From a virus, in the IMG/VR virus record IMGVR_UViG_3300023171_000011, positions 1 to 64,000 of that record: 64,000 nt of DNA; one strand, given 5' to 3'. A model generated the notes under the pieces. The model ran no database searches and was not told the DNA's origin. It was given only the letters and a program-made list of their open reading frames with translations. The translations under genes were made by a program, and so were the position numbers. This document shows positions 7,468-13,855 of this stretch, one piece after another. Numbering within the stretch: the first letter of the stretch is position 1; each line of letters opens with the position of its first letter.

Positions 7468-7476
7468 TTTTATAAA

Positions 7477-8013
7477 ATGATTAACAATAACGGAATATTG
7501 ATTATTATGGATAAAAAAGTAAAGAAGGTGAGTTATATTGATGGTCACCATTTGGATGGGGAGACGTTGATGCCTACGGTTAAGGATGTTGAGATAATGA
7601 TGTCTGGAACGAAGAGGTTTCATAACTGCTTGTATTTGATTTTGGGGTTAAGTAAATTGCAACGAGTTCTTATGGATTGGGTTAGTGAAGAAATGGACGA
7701 GAAGAATATTATCCGTAATGACAAATACGTTCGTGGGATGTTCATTAAGTTTATCGAGGATTTGATAATTGATGGTGAGAAGAAGACTTACAAGGATGAT
7801 AGCGTGAATAATGCGTTTCATGGGTTAAAGGTTGCTAATCTTTTGTTGCCTGTGGCTAAAGGTACATACCAGGTTAATCCTAATTATTACTGGAGTGGTA
7901 CGGATAAAGAGCGTATGGATGAAATAATGCTTAATATTCAATTTTCTAGTAAGGAGACTAATTTCAAGGTGTTGCCAGGAAGCAAGTATGAAGTAACAAG
8001 AAAAAAGAAATAA
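7477..8013 (+). CDS. Putative winged-helix DNA-binding protein, RepL-like
   Basis: 178 aa from the ATG at 7477 (an alternative ATG at 7507 gives MDKKVKKVSYIDG). The middle has the pattern of a replication/maintenance-type winged helix: predicted helices (SKLQRVLMDWVSEEMDE, VRGMFIKFIEDLII), then SVNNAFHGLKVANLLLPVAKGTYQVNPNYYWSG, reminiscent of the GxYxVNPxxYWxG wing of RepL-like proteins. It is the first gene after the candidate origin/control region, which fits a replication initiator or regulator. The family call is tentative. Confidence 0.45.
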   Translation: MINNNGILIIMDKKVKKVSYIDGHHLDGETLMPTVKDVEIMMSGTKRFHNCLYLILGLSKLQRVLMDWVSEEMDEKNIIRNDKYVRGMFIKFIEDLIIDGEKKTYKDDSVNNAFHGLKVANLLLPVAKGTYQVNPNYYWSGTDKERMDEIMLNIQFSSKETNFKVLPGSKYEVTRKKK

Positions 8014-8014
8014 T

Positions 8015-8380
8015 ATGGAAAAAAGACTATTTGAAAAAGCATTTGAATTGCCGTTACAATTAGATGTTTGGGGTAAATTTGTGTTTGATAACAGTTTCAA
8101 TATGACGCTACAGTTTCCGGGGTCGGACCCAGATAATGTTAAAATTCAAAGAAAAATTATTGATTTGATCAACGGATATGCAATTGTAGGGAATGATCTT
8201 GGGTTTAACAATTTATCCTACATAAATGGAGATATTTTGAATGATGGAAAGCTTATTATGTTGATGAGGGGGTGGGGATATCTAACTGGTACTGGCGGTA
8301 TGAATCTTCAAGAATCAGAGGCTGCAGCTATTCAAGATGACCTGGCTGAGTTTATAATAGAAAAATTAAAAACAATATAG
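8015..8380 (+). CDS. Conserved hypothetical phage protein, 121 aa
   Basis: A soluble protein with a beta-rich N-terminal half and a conserved-looking C-terminus (MRGWGYLTGTGGMNLQESEA, then AIQDDLAEFI). I know this RGWGxLTG...AxxIQDxxAxxI arrangement from uncharacterised proteins of Bacteroidota phages and prophages. The gene starts 1 nt after the preceding stop and ends 2 nt before the next, so it is in the early operon. No biochemical role known. Confidence 0.6.
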   Translation: MEKRLFEKAFELPLQLDVWGKFVFDNSFNMTLQFPGSDPDNVKIQRKIIDLINGYAIVGNDLGFNNLSYINGDILNDGKLIMLMRGWGYLTGTGGMNLQESEAAAIQDDLAEFIIEKLKTI

Positions 8381-8382
8381 AA

Positions 8383-8655
8383 ATGGAAAAATTAATAAGT
8401 TTAGCTAAAACATTATCTCATTTAAAAATCAGTACAGCCCAATTGGTTGCTGACCGTGAAACGATTAACGAGTATAGGGATGATATTGAAGCCTATAATG
8501 AAGAAACGAGTTTGGTTGTGTGTTGCAAGTACACTGCAGCTATATGGGAAGAAAACAAACCTCTAAAGCCAGTTCCGGTAACTTTATTTATCCAATTATA
8601 TGGAGTAAGTATTCTATTCACAGAAACAAAACAATTATGGGAAGTGGGAGAATAA
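8383..8655 (+). CDS. Hypothetical protein, 90 aa
   Basis: A small soluble protein: helical N-terminus (MEKLISLAKTLSHLKISTAQ), acidic middle and a CC pair before a hydrophobic strand. It overlaps the next gene by 19 nt if that gene starts at 8637. No family recognised. Confidence 0.5.
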   Translation: MEKLISLAKTLSHLKISTAQLVADRETINEYRDDIEAYNEETSLVVCCKYTAAIWEENKPLKPVPVTLFIQLYGVSILFTETKQLWEVGE

Positions 8656-9194
8656 TTGTTGAAATACCAAAAAACCAACAGATTAATCTTCATTTCCTAG
8701 ACTTTGATGGAAATCTTGAAGAGGGAACAATTCTTATGGGATATCACCTTAAGGATGCAGTTGAGCAATATTACGCTAACAACTTTAAAAATGGAGTAAC
8801 GATTACTTATAATGACTTAAACAACAATATGGAAAATCAAGAAACGCCTGAACAGGCACACGAAAACAAGTATCCGAAGACAGGTCAAGAATATTATGAT
8901 TACTTCGTTGAGCATGGGAGTCTTCCTCTTGAAGCGTTTAAAGAGGAAATGAAAACCATTTCGATAAGCGACAAAATTAGCCTCATAGACAGCTTATCTT
9001 TTATGGCTGGACAAGAGTTCACTGATGAGGTAAGTGGTGTCAGGAGAGGCTTGTTAAGCGTTGCTGAGCGTAAGAAACTGGCTGGTGTGGTAATCAAGTT
9101 GTCGGACCAGGTATTGGATGAGGTTTGTCCTGATGTTAATGCGCCTAAATATTCATCTGAGGACATTGCTAAAATCTTTAATGATGTTCAATAA
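8637..9194 (+). CDS. Hypothetical protein, 185 aa, possibly a fusion
   Basis: Start placed at ATG 8637 (MGSGRIIVEIPKNQQ). The first ~64 residues look beta-rich. From residue 65 (MENQETPEQAHENKYPKTG, ATG at 8829) an independent helical domain begins, preceded by AT-rich DNA suited to Bacteroidota initiation. The frame may be a fusion or may contain two in-phase starts. It ends inside the HU-like gene (14-nt overlap). Function unknown. Confidence 0.5.
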   Translation: MGSGRIIVEIPKNQQINLHFLDFDGNLEEGTILMGYHLKDAVEQYYANNFKNGVTITYNDLNNNMENQETPEQAHENKYPKTGQEYYDYFVEHGSLPLEAFKEEMKTISISDKISLIDSLSFMAGQEFTDEVSGVRRGLLSVAERKKLAGVVIKLSDQVLDEVCPDVNAPKYSSEDIAKIFNDVQ

Positions 9195-9558
9195 ACAGAC
9201 AAAGCGTTACAGTCCTAAGTCCAAGAAAACAAATCGGGATATTTTGTTCAAAAAAGTATGCAGCAAGACGGGTTATCCTTTGAGTGATGTGAGGGCTATT
9301 GGATTAGAGATTTTCAATACGATGCAGCAGGAGTTGTTGAATGGTAAGGCTATTTTGATTCCGAAGTTCTTTTATTTCTACCCATTTTATTATGTGGGGA
9401 GGACTTTAGTGAACATCAAGACAAAGGTGAACTTTGATATACCTTCCAGGTTTATACCTAAAGTGGTGTTTCATAAAGCTTTTTCGGGCAAGATGATCAC
9501 TTCATTAAAGCCCGTAGATCCGTTGGACTTAGATATGGAGGAGAATTATGGGAAGTAA
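9181..9558 (+). CDS. HU/IHF-like DNA-binding protein
   Basis: 125 aa from the ATG pair at 9181/9184. The layout follows the bacterial HU/IHF fold: basic start, helix-turn-helix body (KKVCSKTGYPLSDVRAIGLE, then FNTMQQELLNGKAILIPKF), then a strand region and beta-arm (NIKTKVNFDIPSRFIPKVVF) ending in the PKxxFxKAF signature. The arm lacks the canonical RNPxTG, so DNA bending may differ. Likely role: nucleoid-like protein aiding replication, recombination or packaging. It overlaps the preceding gene by 14 nt and the next by 11 nt. HU/IHF-type proteins are known in crAss-like and other Bacteroidota phages. Confidence 0.6.
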   Translation: MMFNKQTKRYSPKSKKTNRDILFKKVCSKTGYPLSDVRAIGLEIFNTMQQELLNGKAILIPKFFYFYPFYYVGRTLVNIKTKVNFDIPSRFIPKVVFHKAFSGKMITSLKPVDPLDLDMEENYGK

Positions 9559-9943
9559 TTTTATTGTACCAATGGTTGTGTATCCGTTTGATATTATGTT
9601 CTCTATAAATGAGACTGATAAACAGTTTAAAAAGTCTATTGAATCAAAACTACATCCGGAGCATTTTGATCAATTTATGACCGACACATCGATACCTAAA
9701 ATGGAGAATAGTATTCCTGGGACTGCAAGAACGGTTAGATTAAGCTCAGGTCAAACAATAGTCAGGATCAATCACTTTGAAAATACACCTCAAATGCATG
9801 GTGTGTTGGCTCATGAAATTTTTCATGCTATTGAATTTTTGTTCAGACGTATAGAAATAGTCCTTTGCAACAAAAGTGATGAGGCGTATGCATATGCGAT
9901 TGGGTATTTAACAGAACAATTTTATAAAAACTATAAATTTTAA
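9548..9943 (+). CDS. Putative zinc metalloprotease (HExxH)
   Basis: 131 aa with a clear zincin motif HEIFHAIEF (His89, Glu90, His93) preceded by QMHGVLA, and a downstream Glu112 in NKSDEAYAYAIGYL that can serve as third ligand, the usual gluzincin-type spacing. The N-terminal part resembles the strand region of phage metallopeptidases of unknown substrate. No signal peptide, so it acts in the cytoplasm or on virion proteins. It is just upstream of the GroES-like gene. A protease beside a co-chaperonin suggests a role in protein quality control or host protein degradation (inference). Confidence 0.65.
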   Translation: MGSNFIVPMVVYPFDIMFSINETDKQFKKSIESKLHPEHFDQFMTDTSIPKMENSIPGTARTVRLSSGQTIVRINHFENTPQMHGVLAHEIFHAIEFLFRRIEIVLCNKSDEAYAYAIGYLTEQFYKNYKF

Positions 9944-9946
9944 AAA

Positions 9947-10240
9947 ATGAGTGAACTAAATTTTATTCCTGTTGATGACAGGGTGGTAATCAAGCCGGAG
10001 GAGGGCGTAAACAAGACGGAGAGTGGGTTATATATCCCTGATACTTCTGTTCAGAGGCCTTTAAGGGGAGAAGTGGTAGCGATAGGCCCAGGTAGACAGA
10101 ATAGTGAGGGAGAAAGGCTTAAAATGCAGCTATCGATTGGCGACAGGGTATTGTATCCTAAGCATGGGTTTACTGCGGTTACTTTTGAAGATCAGGAGTA
10201 CTTGATCATTAAAGAGGGAGATGTTTTAAGTAAGTATTAA
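9947..10240 (+). CDS. GroES-like co-chaperonin
   Basis: 97 aa, the size of bacterial GroES. Hallmarks: PVDDRVVIKPEE at the N-terminus, the mobile loop KTESGLYIPDTS that docks on GroEL, RGEVVAIGPG, the roof/dome region, GDRVLYPKHG, and the C-terminal EYLIIKEGDVL. It would cap the host GroEL ring and adapt it to fold phage proteins, as T4 gp31 does for the capsid protein. No GroEL gene is seen in the window. A second, divergent GroES-like protein lies at 20873-21481. Confidence 0.93.
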   Translation: MSELNFIPVDDRVVIKPEEGVNKTESGLYIPDTSVQRPLRGEVVAIGPGRQNSEGERLKMQLSIGDRVLYPKHGFTAVTFEDQEYLIIKEGDVLSKY

Positions 10241-10285
10241 CCATTGGACCGGAGTGTAGTGCTTCGGTCTTTAAAATTGAAAACT

Positions 10286-10564
10286 ATGAGTAAGATTCAA
10301 AACAGGATTTTCAAGTATGAACTTAAAATCACAGACAGCCAAAAAATAGACATGCCTATTGGGGCTAGGTTATTGTCGGCCAAAGAACAGGATGGTAAAT
10401 TGATGGTGTGGGCCCTTGTTGATTTAAGGTGTGCAAACAAACCAAAAGAAATCATGATAGTAGGCACAGGTCATCCTATAGAATTTGCTGTAGGTGAATA
10501 CAGTCTGAATTTCGTGGATACTGTTGTTATGTCTAATGGTTTTGTTTGGCATATTTTCGCTTAA
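10286..10564 (+). CDS. Conserved hypothetical phage protein, 92 aa (DUF7352-like)
   Basis: Start at ATG 10286 (MSKIQNRIFKYEL). The pattern KYELKITDSQKIDMPIGARLLSAKEQDGKLMVWALVD, then IMIVGTGHP, matches a small beta-strand family found widely in phages and mobile elements (xxQxIxMPxGAxILSVQxQxGxxxLWALVD...GTGHP). Its function is unknown. It stands alone between the GroES-like gene and the next short gene. Confidence 0.7.
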   Translation: MSKIQNRIFKYELKITDSQKIDMPIGARLLSAKEQDGKLMVWALVDLRCANKPKEIMIVGTGHPIEFAVGEYSLNFVDTVVMSNGFVWHIFA

Positions 10565-10573
10565 AATTGAAAT

Positions 10574-10765
10574 ATGAAAACAGCAATAGAAATACTATTC
10601 GAAAAAACCAATGGAGACGCAGATTACATATCTGTAAACAATTGTCTTGAGGCCATGCAAGCCTACGCTCATCAGGCTTTGGATCTGGCGGCAGAGAGGC
10701 AGGTTAACCAATTTACGTTAGAGGCCACAAAAGATTCTATTTTAAAGCTAAAGGAGGAGATATAA
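10574..10765 (+). CDS. Hypothetical protein, 63 aa
   Basis: A helical small protein (MKTAIEILFEKTNG, then MQAYAHQALDLAAER) resembling short phage proteins with a YAxQALDxAAE motif of unknown function. Stop and next start overlap (TAATG), indicating coupling. Confidence 0.55.
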   Translation: MKTAIEILFEKTNGDADYISVNNCLEAMQAYAHQALDLAAERQVNQFTLEATKDSILKLKEEI

Positions 10766-10974
10766 TGACTATTTGGTTTAGCAGAAGATTTAATGGCAAA
10801 AAGAAGTATTGCAGCAAATCTATATCATTAAGATTTGTTCCTAGACATTGGGATAAATTCAGCTTAAGAAACAATGGGGCTCAGAAGGGAAATTTAAAGG
10901 ATACCTGTTTTGATTTTAACCTTCAATTCTTTGGTATTTGGTTCTCATACACTAATTGGGACTACAACAGATGA
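10765..10974 (+). CDS. Hypothetical basic protein, 69 aa
   Basis: A basic, aromatic-rich small protein beginning MTIWFSRRFNGKKKY and ending FGIWFSYTNWDYNR. The TNWDYN ending looks conserved. It is coupled on both sides (1-nt and 4-nt overlaps). Possibly nucleic-acid binding from its charge; unproven. Confidence 0.5.
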   Translation: MTIWFSRRFNGKKKYCSKSISLRFVPRHWDKFSLRNNGAQKGNLKDTCFDFNLQFFGIWFSYTNWDYNR

Positions 10975-11444
10975 AAAAGCAAACAATCGCCTTCGTTCGT
11001 GACGACTTGACTGGCTTGAGGATGTTGGATAAGCCATCATTCTTATCCTTTATAAGCGACTTTGGTGCAGGAACCAAGCTAAGACTAACAATTGAGAACT
11101 ATAGTCCTCAGAGAAGCCTTGAATTGAATGGTGTCATCCACTGGTATTGCCATGATCTTGCAGAAGAATGTGGTATGGATATGGAAGATTTCAAGATGAT
11201 GATGAAGATTAAATTCTTGAAGAGGGATGCGCTGGATAAACAGGGTAACATCATGTACGATCAGGACACAGGCGAAGTGTTAACTTACATTGAAAAGACT
11301 AGCAAGTTATCTGATGCGGAAGGGGCCAAGTTTGTTGAACAGATCAGGGACTTCGGAATTAATTTCCTTGGGTATACCTTACCTCTTCCAGATAAAAACT
11401 ACAAAATACATTTTTTAGAAGAACACAAAAAGACAATGAAATAA
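10971..11444 (+). CDS. NinB-like recombination protein (tentative)
   Basis: 157 aa from ATG 10971, which overlaps the previous stop. The central part SPQRSLELNGVIHWYCHDLAEECGM, then FLKRDALDKQGNIMYD, then TSKLSDAEGAKFVEQI, and the ending GYTLPLPD, follows the layout of the NinB/Orf family (xRSxxQNxxxHxxLxxIAxxxG...sTxxLxxxEFxxyIexIxxxg...LPxP). NinB/Orf binds SSB and replaces RecFOR in phage recombination. Spacing fits, but identity is only by pattern. Confidence 0.5.
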   Translation: MKKQTIAFVRDDLTGLRMLDKPSFLSFISDFGAGTKLRLTIENYSPQRSLELNGVIHWYCHDLAEECGMDMEDFKMMMKIKFLKRDALDKQGNIMYDQDTGEVLTYIEKTSKLSDAEGAKFVEQIRDFGINFLGYTLPLPDKNYKIHFLEEHKKTMK

Positions 11445-11752
11445 TGGAAGACCCTAAAAAAGAAGCAAGAACCTGGCATTATATTCAAAAGCCTAATCAC
11501 TTCGAGATTGTCTGTCCAAAATGTGGTAGCAATGAATGTGATTGGAGTGAATACGCTGGACATATCTGGTGTTATAAATGCAAGTTAGATATTTGGGATT
11601 ACGAATCTCCTATGAGCGGTCCCGTTCCTATTGGCATATCAAAAATACTAGGGATTGACTTGAGAATTTATAATATGGTCACAAAAGAAATTGAAGACCT
11701 TGAGGAGCATAAAGAAACACTTAAAAATGAAAGTAATAATAGCAGGAGGTAG
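11444..11752 (+). CDS. Zinc-ribbon protein, 102 aa
   Basis: Four cysteines in CPKCGSNECDW (Cys24, Cys27, Cys32) and IWCYKCKLDIW (Cys43, Cys46) form a zinc ribbon. The rest is acidic and helical at the C-terminus. It starts on the last base of the previous stop and overlaps the next gene by 26 nt. Zinc ribbons of this type usually bind nucleic acid; the target is unknown. A second zinc-ribbon gene lies at 14725. Confidence 0.6.
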   Translation: MEDPKKEARTWHYIQKPNHFEIVCPKCGSNECDWSEYAGHIWCYKCKLDIWDYESPMSGPVPIGISKILGIDLRIYNMVTKEIEDLEEHKETLKNESNNSRR

Positions 11753-12110
11753 AGATTTTAAGGACATTGATTTACTAATGGAGAGCTTAGATAAAATATT
11801 GTTCAATCAAGGTGAAGAAGTAGAGATAGTTTCAGGAGGACAAGTTACTGTAGATAAAGAAACAGGACAAAAGTATGGCGCTGACTATTTAGGTGAATGG
11901 TATGCAGCTACTGTCAGGCACTGCAAATTGACTATATTCCCTGCTGACTGGAATACGCATGGTAAATCAGCAGGTCCCAAGCGGAATAAACAAATGGCAG
12001 AATACTCAGATGCTTTAATAGCATTTTGGGATGGTAAAAGTAAAGGAACAGCTAACATGATTGAAGAAGCGAAAAAACAAAACTTAAAAATCAGAATAAT
12101 TTATTATTAA
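11727..12110 (+). CDS. YspA/SLOG-family nucleotide-binding protein (DUF2493-like)
   Basis: 127 aa from ATG 11727. The start KVIIAGGRDF is the SLOG/YspA signature (Rossmann-like nucleotide pocket). Then come EIVSGGQ, KYGADYLGEWYA, FPADWNTHGKSAGPKRNKQM and LIAFWDGKSKGTANMIEEA, all in family order. The family is thought to bind nucleotides or ADP-ribose-type ligands. Phages often carry it; its role in infection is not established. It overlaps the zinc-ribbon gene by 26 nt. Confidence 0.85.
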   Translation: MKVIIAGGRDFKDIDLLMESLDKILFNQGEEVEIVSGGQVTVDKETGQKYGADYLGEWYAATVRHCKLTIFPADWNTHGKSAGPKRNKQMAEYSDALIAFWDGKSKGTANMIEEAKKQNLKIRIIYY

Positions 12111-12140
12111 TTTTACATTTCACATTTAAACACTAACATT

Positions 12141-12671
12141 TTGAAAACAAAATTCAACAAAGTAAAGCTCGACAAGAGCGGACAGGCGGTAGTATTTGGA
12201 ATCACCCAAACAAGCCCATTAGGTAGCTCAGATGTATTGACTTCCAAAGCTCCGGCATTGACCATGGATAAGCCACCACATAAAGACTTATCAGACGCAT
12301 TTGTAGACCTTATACCGCACTTACTCTTTAGTTCCGAGTTATTCCCTATCATGACGACAAATAAGGACTGGTACGAAAGCAGAGAGTTCCTGGAAGAGAA
12401 AATCTTCACCGGCATTACGGTTCATGAGCTGCAGATTCTAAACCAAGAAGAGACGAAGATCAAGTTGATCGGCAGCAAGACGACTACGCTTGGAGAGGTT
12501 GTTCCTTTGCAGTCGGTGATCATTGACATGGAAGCGGATGGACCAGACAAGTATCTTTTGATTACAGTACTGTCAGAGGTCGTAGAAAGAGTGATCTCTG
12601 AGGCGGGGCTATATTACTCCAATCAGAAGTATGGATCGTTTGTAGAGCAGCAAGCATTAGATTTGGTTTAA
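12141..12671 (+). CDS. Hypothetical protein, 176 aa, TTG start
   Basis: The frame begins MKTKFNKVKLDKSGQAV from a TTG at 12141; no ATG is available before residue ~40. The preceding AT-rich stretch is typical of Bacteroidota initiation. The protein is soluble with mixed alpha/beta prediction (residues ~50-110 helical, ~110-150 beta). It ends 1 nt before the next gene. No family recognised. Gene position between the SLOG protein and a common phage protein suggests an accessory role. Confidence 0.65.
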   Translation: MKTKFNKVKLDKSGQAVVFGITQTSPLGSSDVLTSKAPALTMDKPPHKDLSDAFVDLIPHLLFSSELFPIMTTNKDWYESREFLEEKIFTGITVHELQILNQEETKIKLIGSKTTTLGEVVPLQSVIIDMEADGPDKYLLITVLSEVVERVISEAGLYYSNQKYGSFVEQQALDLV

Positions 12672-12672
12672 G

Positions 12673-12951
12673 ATGCCTAAATACAGAAGAATACCAAAAG
12701 AGTTTGACGCAGTTCAGTTTAGAGGAGGAGACTTTTCTACTGCTGTCATAGAAAAGTTTATGGGCGTTCAAGAATTAATGTGCAACAAAAATGGAACTAG
12801 TGAATGTCAGGAGTTAATTATTCCAACAGAAGAAGGGGAGTTAACAGCATCAGCCGGAGATTTCATAGTGAAAGGATACACAGAAGCTCTTGGATGGCAT
12901 TATTGGCCCGTAAAGGAAGACTTCTTTAACGAGAACTACGAAAAAGTATAA
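12673..12951 (+). CDS. Conserved phage protein of unknown function, 92 aa
   Basis: Matches a very widespread phage/prophage family: start MPKYRRIPKEFDAVQFRGG, the LIIPTEEGELTASAGDFIVKG segment, and the acidic end (KEDFFNENYEKV). In many phages this family reads MKYRKKPVVxEAxQF...GDYIIKGVxGExYPCKPDIFExTYExV. Function unknown. It is the last gene before a terminator. Confidence 0.8.
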   Translation: MPKYRRIPKEFDAVQFRGGDFSTAVIEKFMGVQELMCNKNGTSECQELIIPTEEGELTASAGDFIVKGYTEALGWHYWPVKEDFFNENYEKV

Positions 12952-12977
12952 CCCTGTCGAAATCGACACCTTTGGAA

Positions 12978-13003
12978 GCCCTGAGAGAAATCTTGGGGCT
13001 TTT
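12978..13003 (+). terminator. Intrinsic terminator after early operon
   Basis: GCCCTGAGA (12978-12986) and TCTTGGGGC (12991-12999) form a 9-bp stem including G-T pairs, with a GAAA tetraloop. A short T-run follows (TTTTGCTTTT). It ends the operon just before the promoter of the next gene. Confidence 0.8.
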
Positions 13004-13015
13004 GCTTTTAAAAAC

Positions 13016-13023
13016 TATATTTG
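13016..13023 (+). promoter_or_regulatory. Promoter box TATATTTG, leaderless gene
   Basis: A perfect TANNTTTG box directly after the 12978 terminator and only 3 nt before the ATG at 13027. The transcript would start at or very near the ATG, implying a leaderless mRNA. Confidence 0.65.
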
Positions 13024-13026
13024 AGT

Positions 13027-13404
13027 ATGAAATACATTTTACTAACCGCAGTGCTTTTATTCTGCCACTACCTAGCTGACTACACACACTTAAGCCGACC
13101 ATACATGCTTGCTGCAAAAAGATTTGGTAAACCACTATGGCCTATCTTTATCCACGCCTGTACTCATGGGACTTTAATGGGATGTGCTCTACTGCTTTTC
13201 AATGTCAAAACTGAAACAACGCTATGGTTAGTCTGCATGCAGGTCTTATCTCACTTCATTATAGACGTTTTAAAGGGCCGAATTAATATTTGGATACCAA
13301 TGGTCCAACAGCCGGCTAAAGTCTGGCATTGGGTCGTATTTGGTGCCGATCAGTACTTCCATCAGGTGATAATCCTTTGGATGGTTTTAATTGCTTTAAA
13401 TTAA
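13027..13404 (+). CDS. DUF3307-like membrane protein, 125 aa
   Basis: Four hydrophobic stretches and the motif FCHYLADYTHL near the N-terminus, followed by HACTHGTLMG and LSHFIIDVLK: His/Asp residues buried in membrane helices, as in the DUF3307 family of phage and bacterial membrane proteins (function unknown). I prefer ATG 13027 (MKYILLTAVLL) over the upstream TTG at 13021, because the TANNTTTG box covers the TTG. Expressed alone between a terminator and the tRNA control region. Confidence 0.75.
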   Translation: MKYILLTAVLLFCHYLADYTHLSRPYMLAAKRFGKPLWPIFIHACTHGTLMGCALLLFNVKTETTLWLVCMQVLSHFIIDVLKGRINIWIPMVQQPAKVWHWVVFGADQYFHQVIILWMVLIALN

Positions 13405-13432
13405 CGCTTGTTCGCAAATTAAAAACTTTTCG

Positions 13433-13440
13433 TATGTTTG
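13433..13440 (+). promoter_or_regulatory. Promoter box TATGTTTG upstream of tRNA region
   Basis: A perfect TANNTTTG match, with TTG 22 nt upstream (13408-13410). It would give a transcript with about 130 nt of leader before the mini ORF at 13578 and could drive the tRNA cluster. Confidence 0.55.
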
Positions 13441-13496
13441 CGAGGTAAATGTTTCGGACGTTCTGTCTGAGCTATTTCGTTAGTTTTGTTTTCATA

Positions 13497-13525
13497 GAAA
13501 GTCTGGACTGGTACTCCGGACTTTC
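13497..13525 (+). ncRNA. Stable hairpin in tRNA-operon leader
   Basis: GAAAGTCTGGA pairs with TCCGGACTTTC (11 bp, one G-T), loop CTGGTAC. No T-run follows, so it is not a terminator. It lies between the two promoters of the tRNA region and may be a stability or processing element. A 36-codon frame also crosses it (see rejected list). Confidence 0.5.
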
Positions 13526-13540
13526 ACATTTAAAAATAAA

Positions 13541-13573
13541 TTTGGCTGGATTAAAATAATTGTCTTATACTTG
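13541..13573 (+). promoter_or_regulatory. Promoter TTTG-N21-TATACTTG before leader ORF
   Basis: TTTG at 13541-13544 and TATACTTG at 13566-13573 (one mismatch to TANNTTTG), 21 nt apart. The mini ORF starts 4 nt downstream, so a transcript from here would be leaderless. Confidence 0.5.
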
Positions 13574-13577
13574 CATC

Positions 13578-13646
13578 ATGAAATTACTAAACATACATCA
13601 GTGGCCCAATCAATTTGACATTATTGTCGAGCGGTTTACTGTGTAG
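13578..13646 (+). CDS. Putative 22-aa leader peptide of tRNA operon
   Basis: A 22-codon ORF beginning MKLLNIHQWPNQ and ending in TAG at 13644-13646, lying between a promoter and an intrinsic terminator that precedes seven tRNA genes. Codons 6-10 are ATA CAT CAG TGG CCC (Ile-His-Gln-Trp-Pro), matching five tRNAs encoded downstream (Ile-TAT, His-GTG, Gln-TTG, Trp-CCA, Pro-TGG). Codon 4 is CTA, which Leu-TAG reads. It is too short to call by coding statistics alone. The support is its position and codon content. Inference: attenuator peptide whose stalled translation favours readthrough. Confidence 0.45.
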   Translation: MKLLNIHQWPNQFDIIVERFTV

Positions 13647-13680
13647 TTTTAATTATAAAATTATTTAGGCCTCTTGACAA
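13624..13680 (+). promoter_or_regulatory. Candidate antiterminator pairing
   Basis: TTGTCGAG (13624-13631, inside the leader ORF) pairs with CTC-TT-GACAA (13671-13680): 8 bp with TT bulged. The target includes most of the 5' arm of the terminator at 13669-13699, so the two structures exclude each other. A ribosome stalled at leader codons 6-10 would leave 13624-13631 free; one that reaches the stop would cover it. Confidence 0.45.
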
Positions 13681-13699
13681 AAATCAAGGGGCTTTTTTT
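13669..13699 (+). terminator. Intrinsic terminator upstream of tRNA genes
   Basis: GCCTCTTGA (13669-13677) pairs with TCAAGGGGC (13684-13692), 9 bp with one G-T, loop CAAAAA, followed by seven T. It sits only 6 nt upstream of tRNA-Trp, so transcripts from 13433 or 13566 must read through it to make the tRNAs. Confidence 0.85.
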
Positions 13700-13705
13700 A
13701 TGCAC

Positions 13706-13776
13706 AAGGGTTTACGATAATGGTAGTCTACGGGTCTCCAAAACCTAGAGTAATGGTTCGAATCCATTAACCTTTG
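13706..13776 (+). tRNA. tRNA-Trp (CCA)
   Basis: Acceptor AAGGGTT/AACCTTT (7 bp, one G-T), discriminator G73 as usual for Trp, T8 A9, a short D-arm with GG, anticodon loop CTCCAAA (anticodon CCA) with one mismatched base at the base of its stem, and a perfect T-arm (AATGG, TTCGAAT, CCATT). 71 nt, no encoded CCA end. The D-stem has three pairs only. Confidence 0.8.
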
Positions 13777-13781
13777 CAAAT

Positions 13782-13855
13782 AGTGCAATATATCAATTGG
13801 TTAGATTACCGCATTTGGGATGCGGAGGTTCCGAGTTCGAGTCTCGGTTGCGCTA
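13782..13855 (+). tRNA. tRNA-Pro (TGG)
   Basis: Acceptor AGTGCAA/TTGCGCT, anticodon stem CCGCA/TGCGG with loop TTTGGGA (anticodon TGG), T-arm CCGAG TTCGAGT CTCGG, discriminator A. A well-formed 74-nt cloverleaf without encoded CCA. Confidence 0.9.

Larger units (their letters stand above)
6411..7476. other. Large non-coding control region, candidate origin
   Basis: About 1,070 nt with no credible gene. From 6416 to about 6720 the plus strand is strikingly G-poor and rich in A and C. Two dyads lie at 6653-6694, a nested stem set near 6880-6965 (CGTAG with CTACG; AAGGCA with TGCCTT), and a perfect 10-bp inverted repeat at 7375-7414. It separates leftward from rightward gene blocks, a common position for replication origins and early promoters. 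No iteron array, integrase or attachment site is seen. Confidence 0.5.

Noticed and set aside
13449-13559. A 36-codon ORF across the 13497-13525 hairpin
   Set aside because: It overlaps a promoter and a stable hairpin, ends in the next promoter and shows no recognisable protein features. The hairpin explains its conserved look better.
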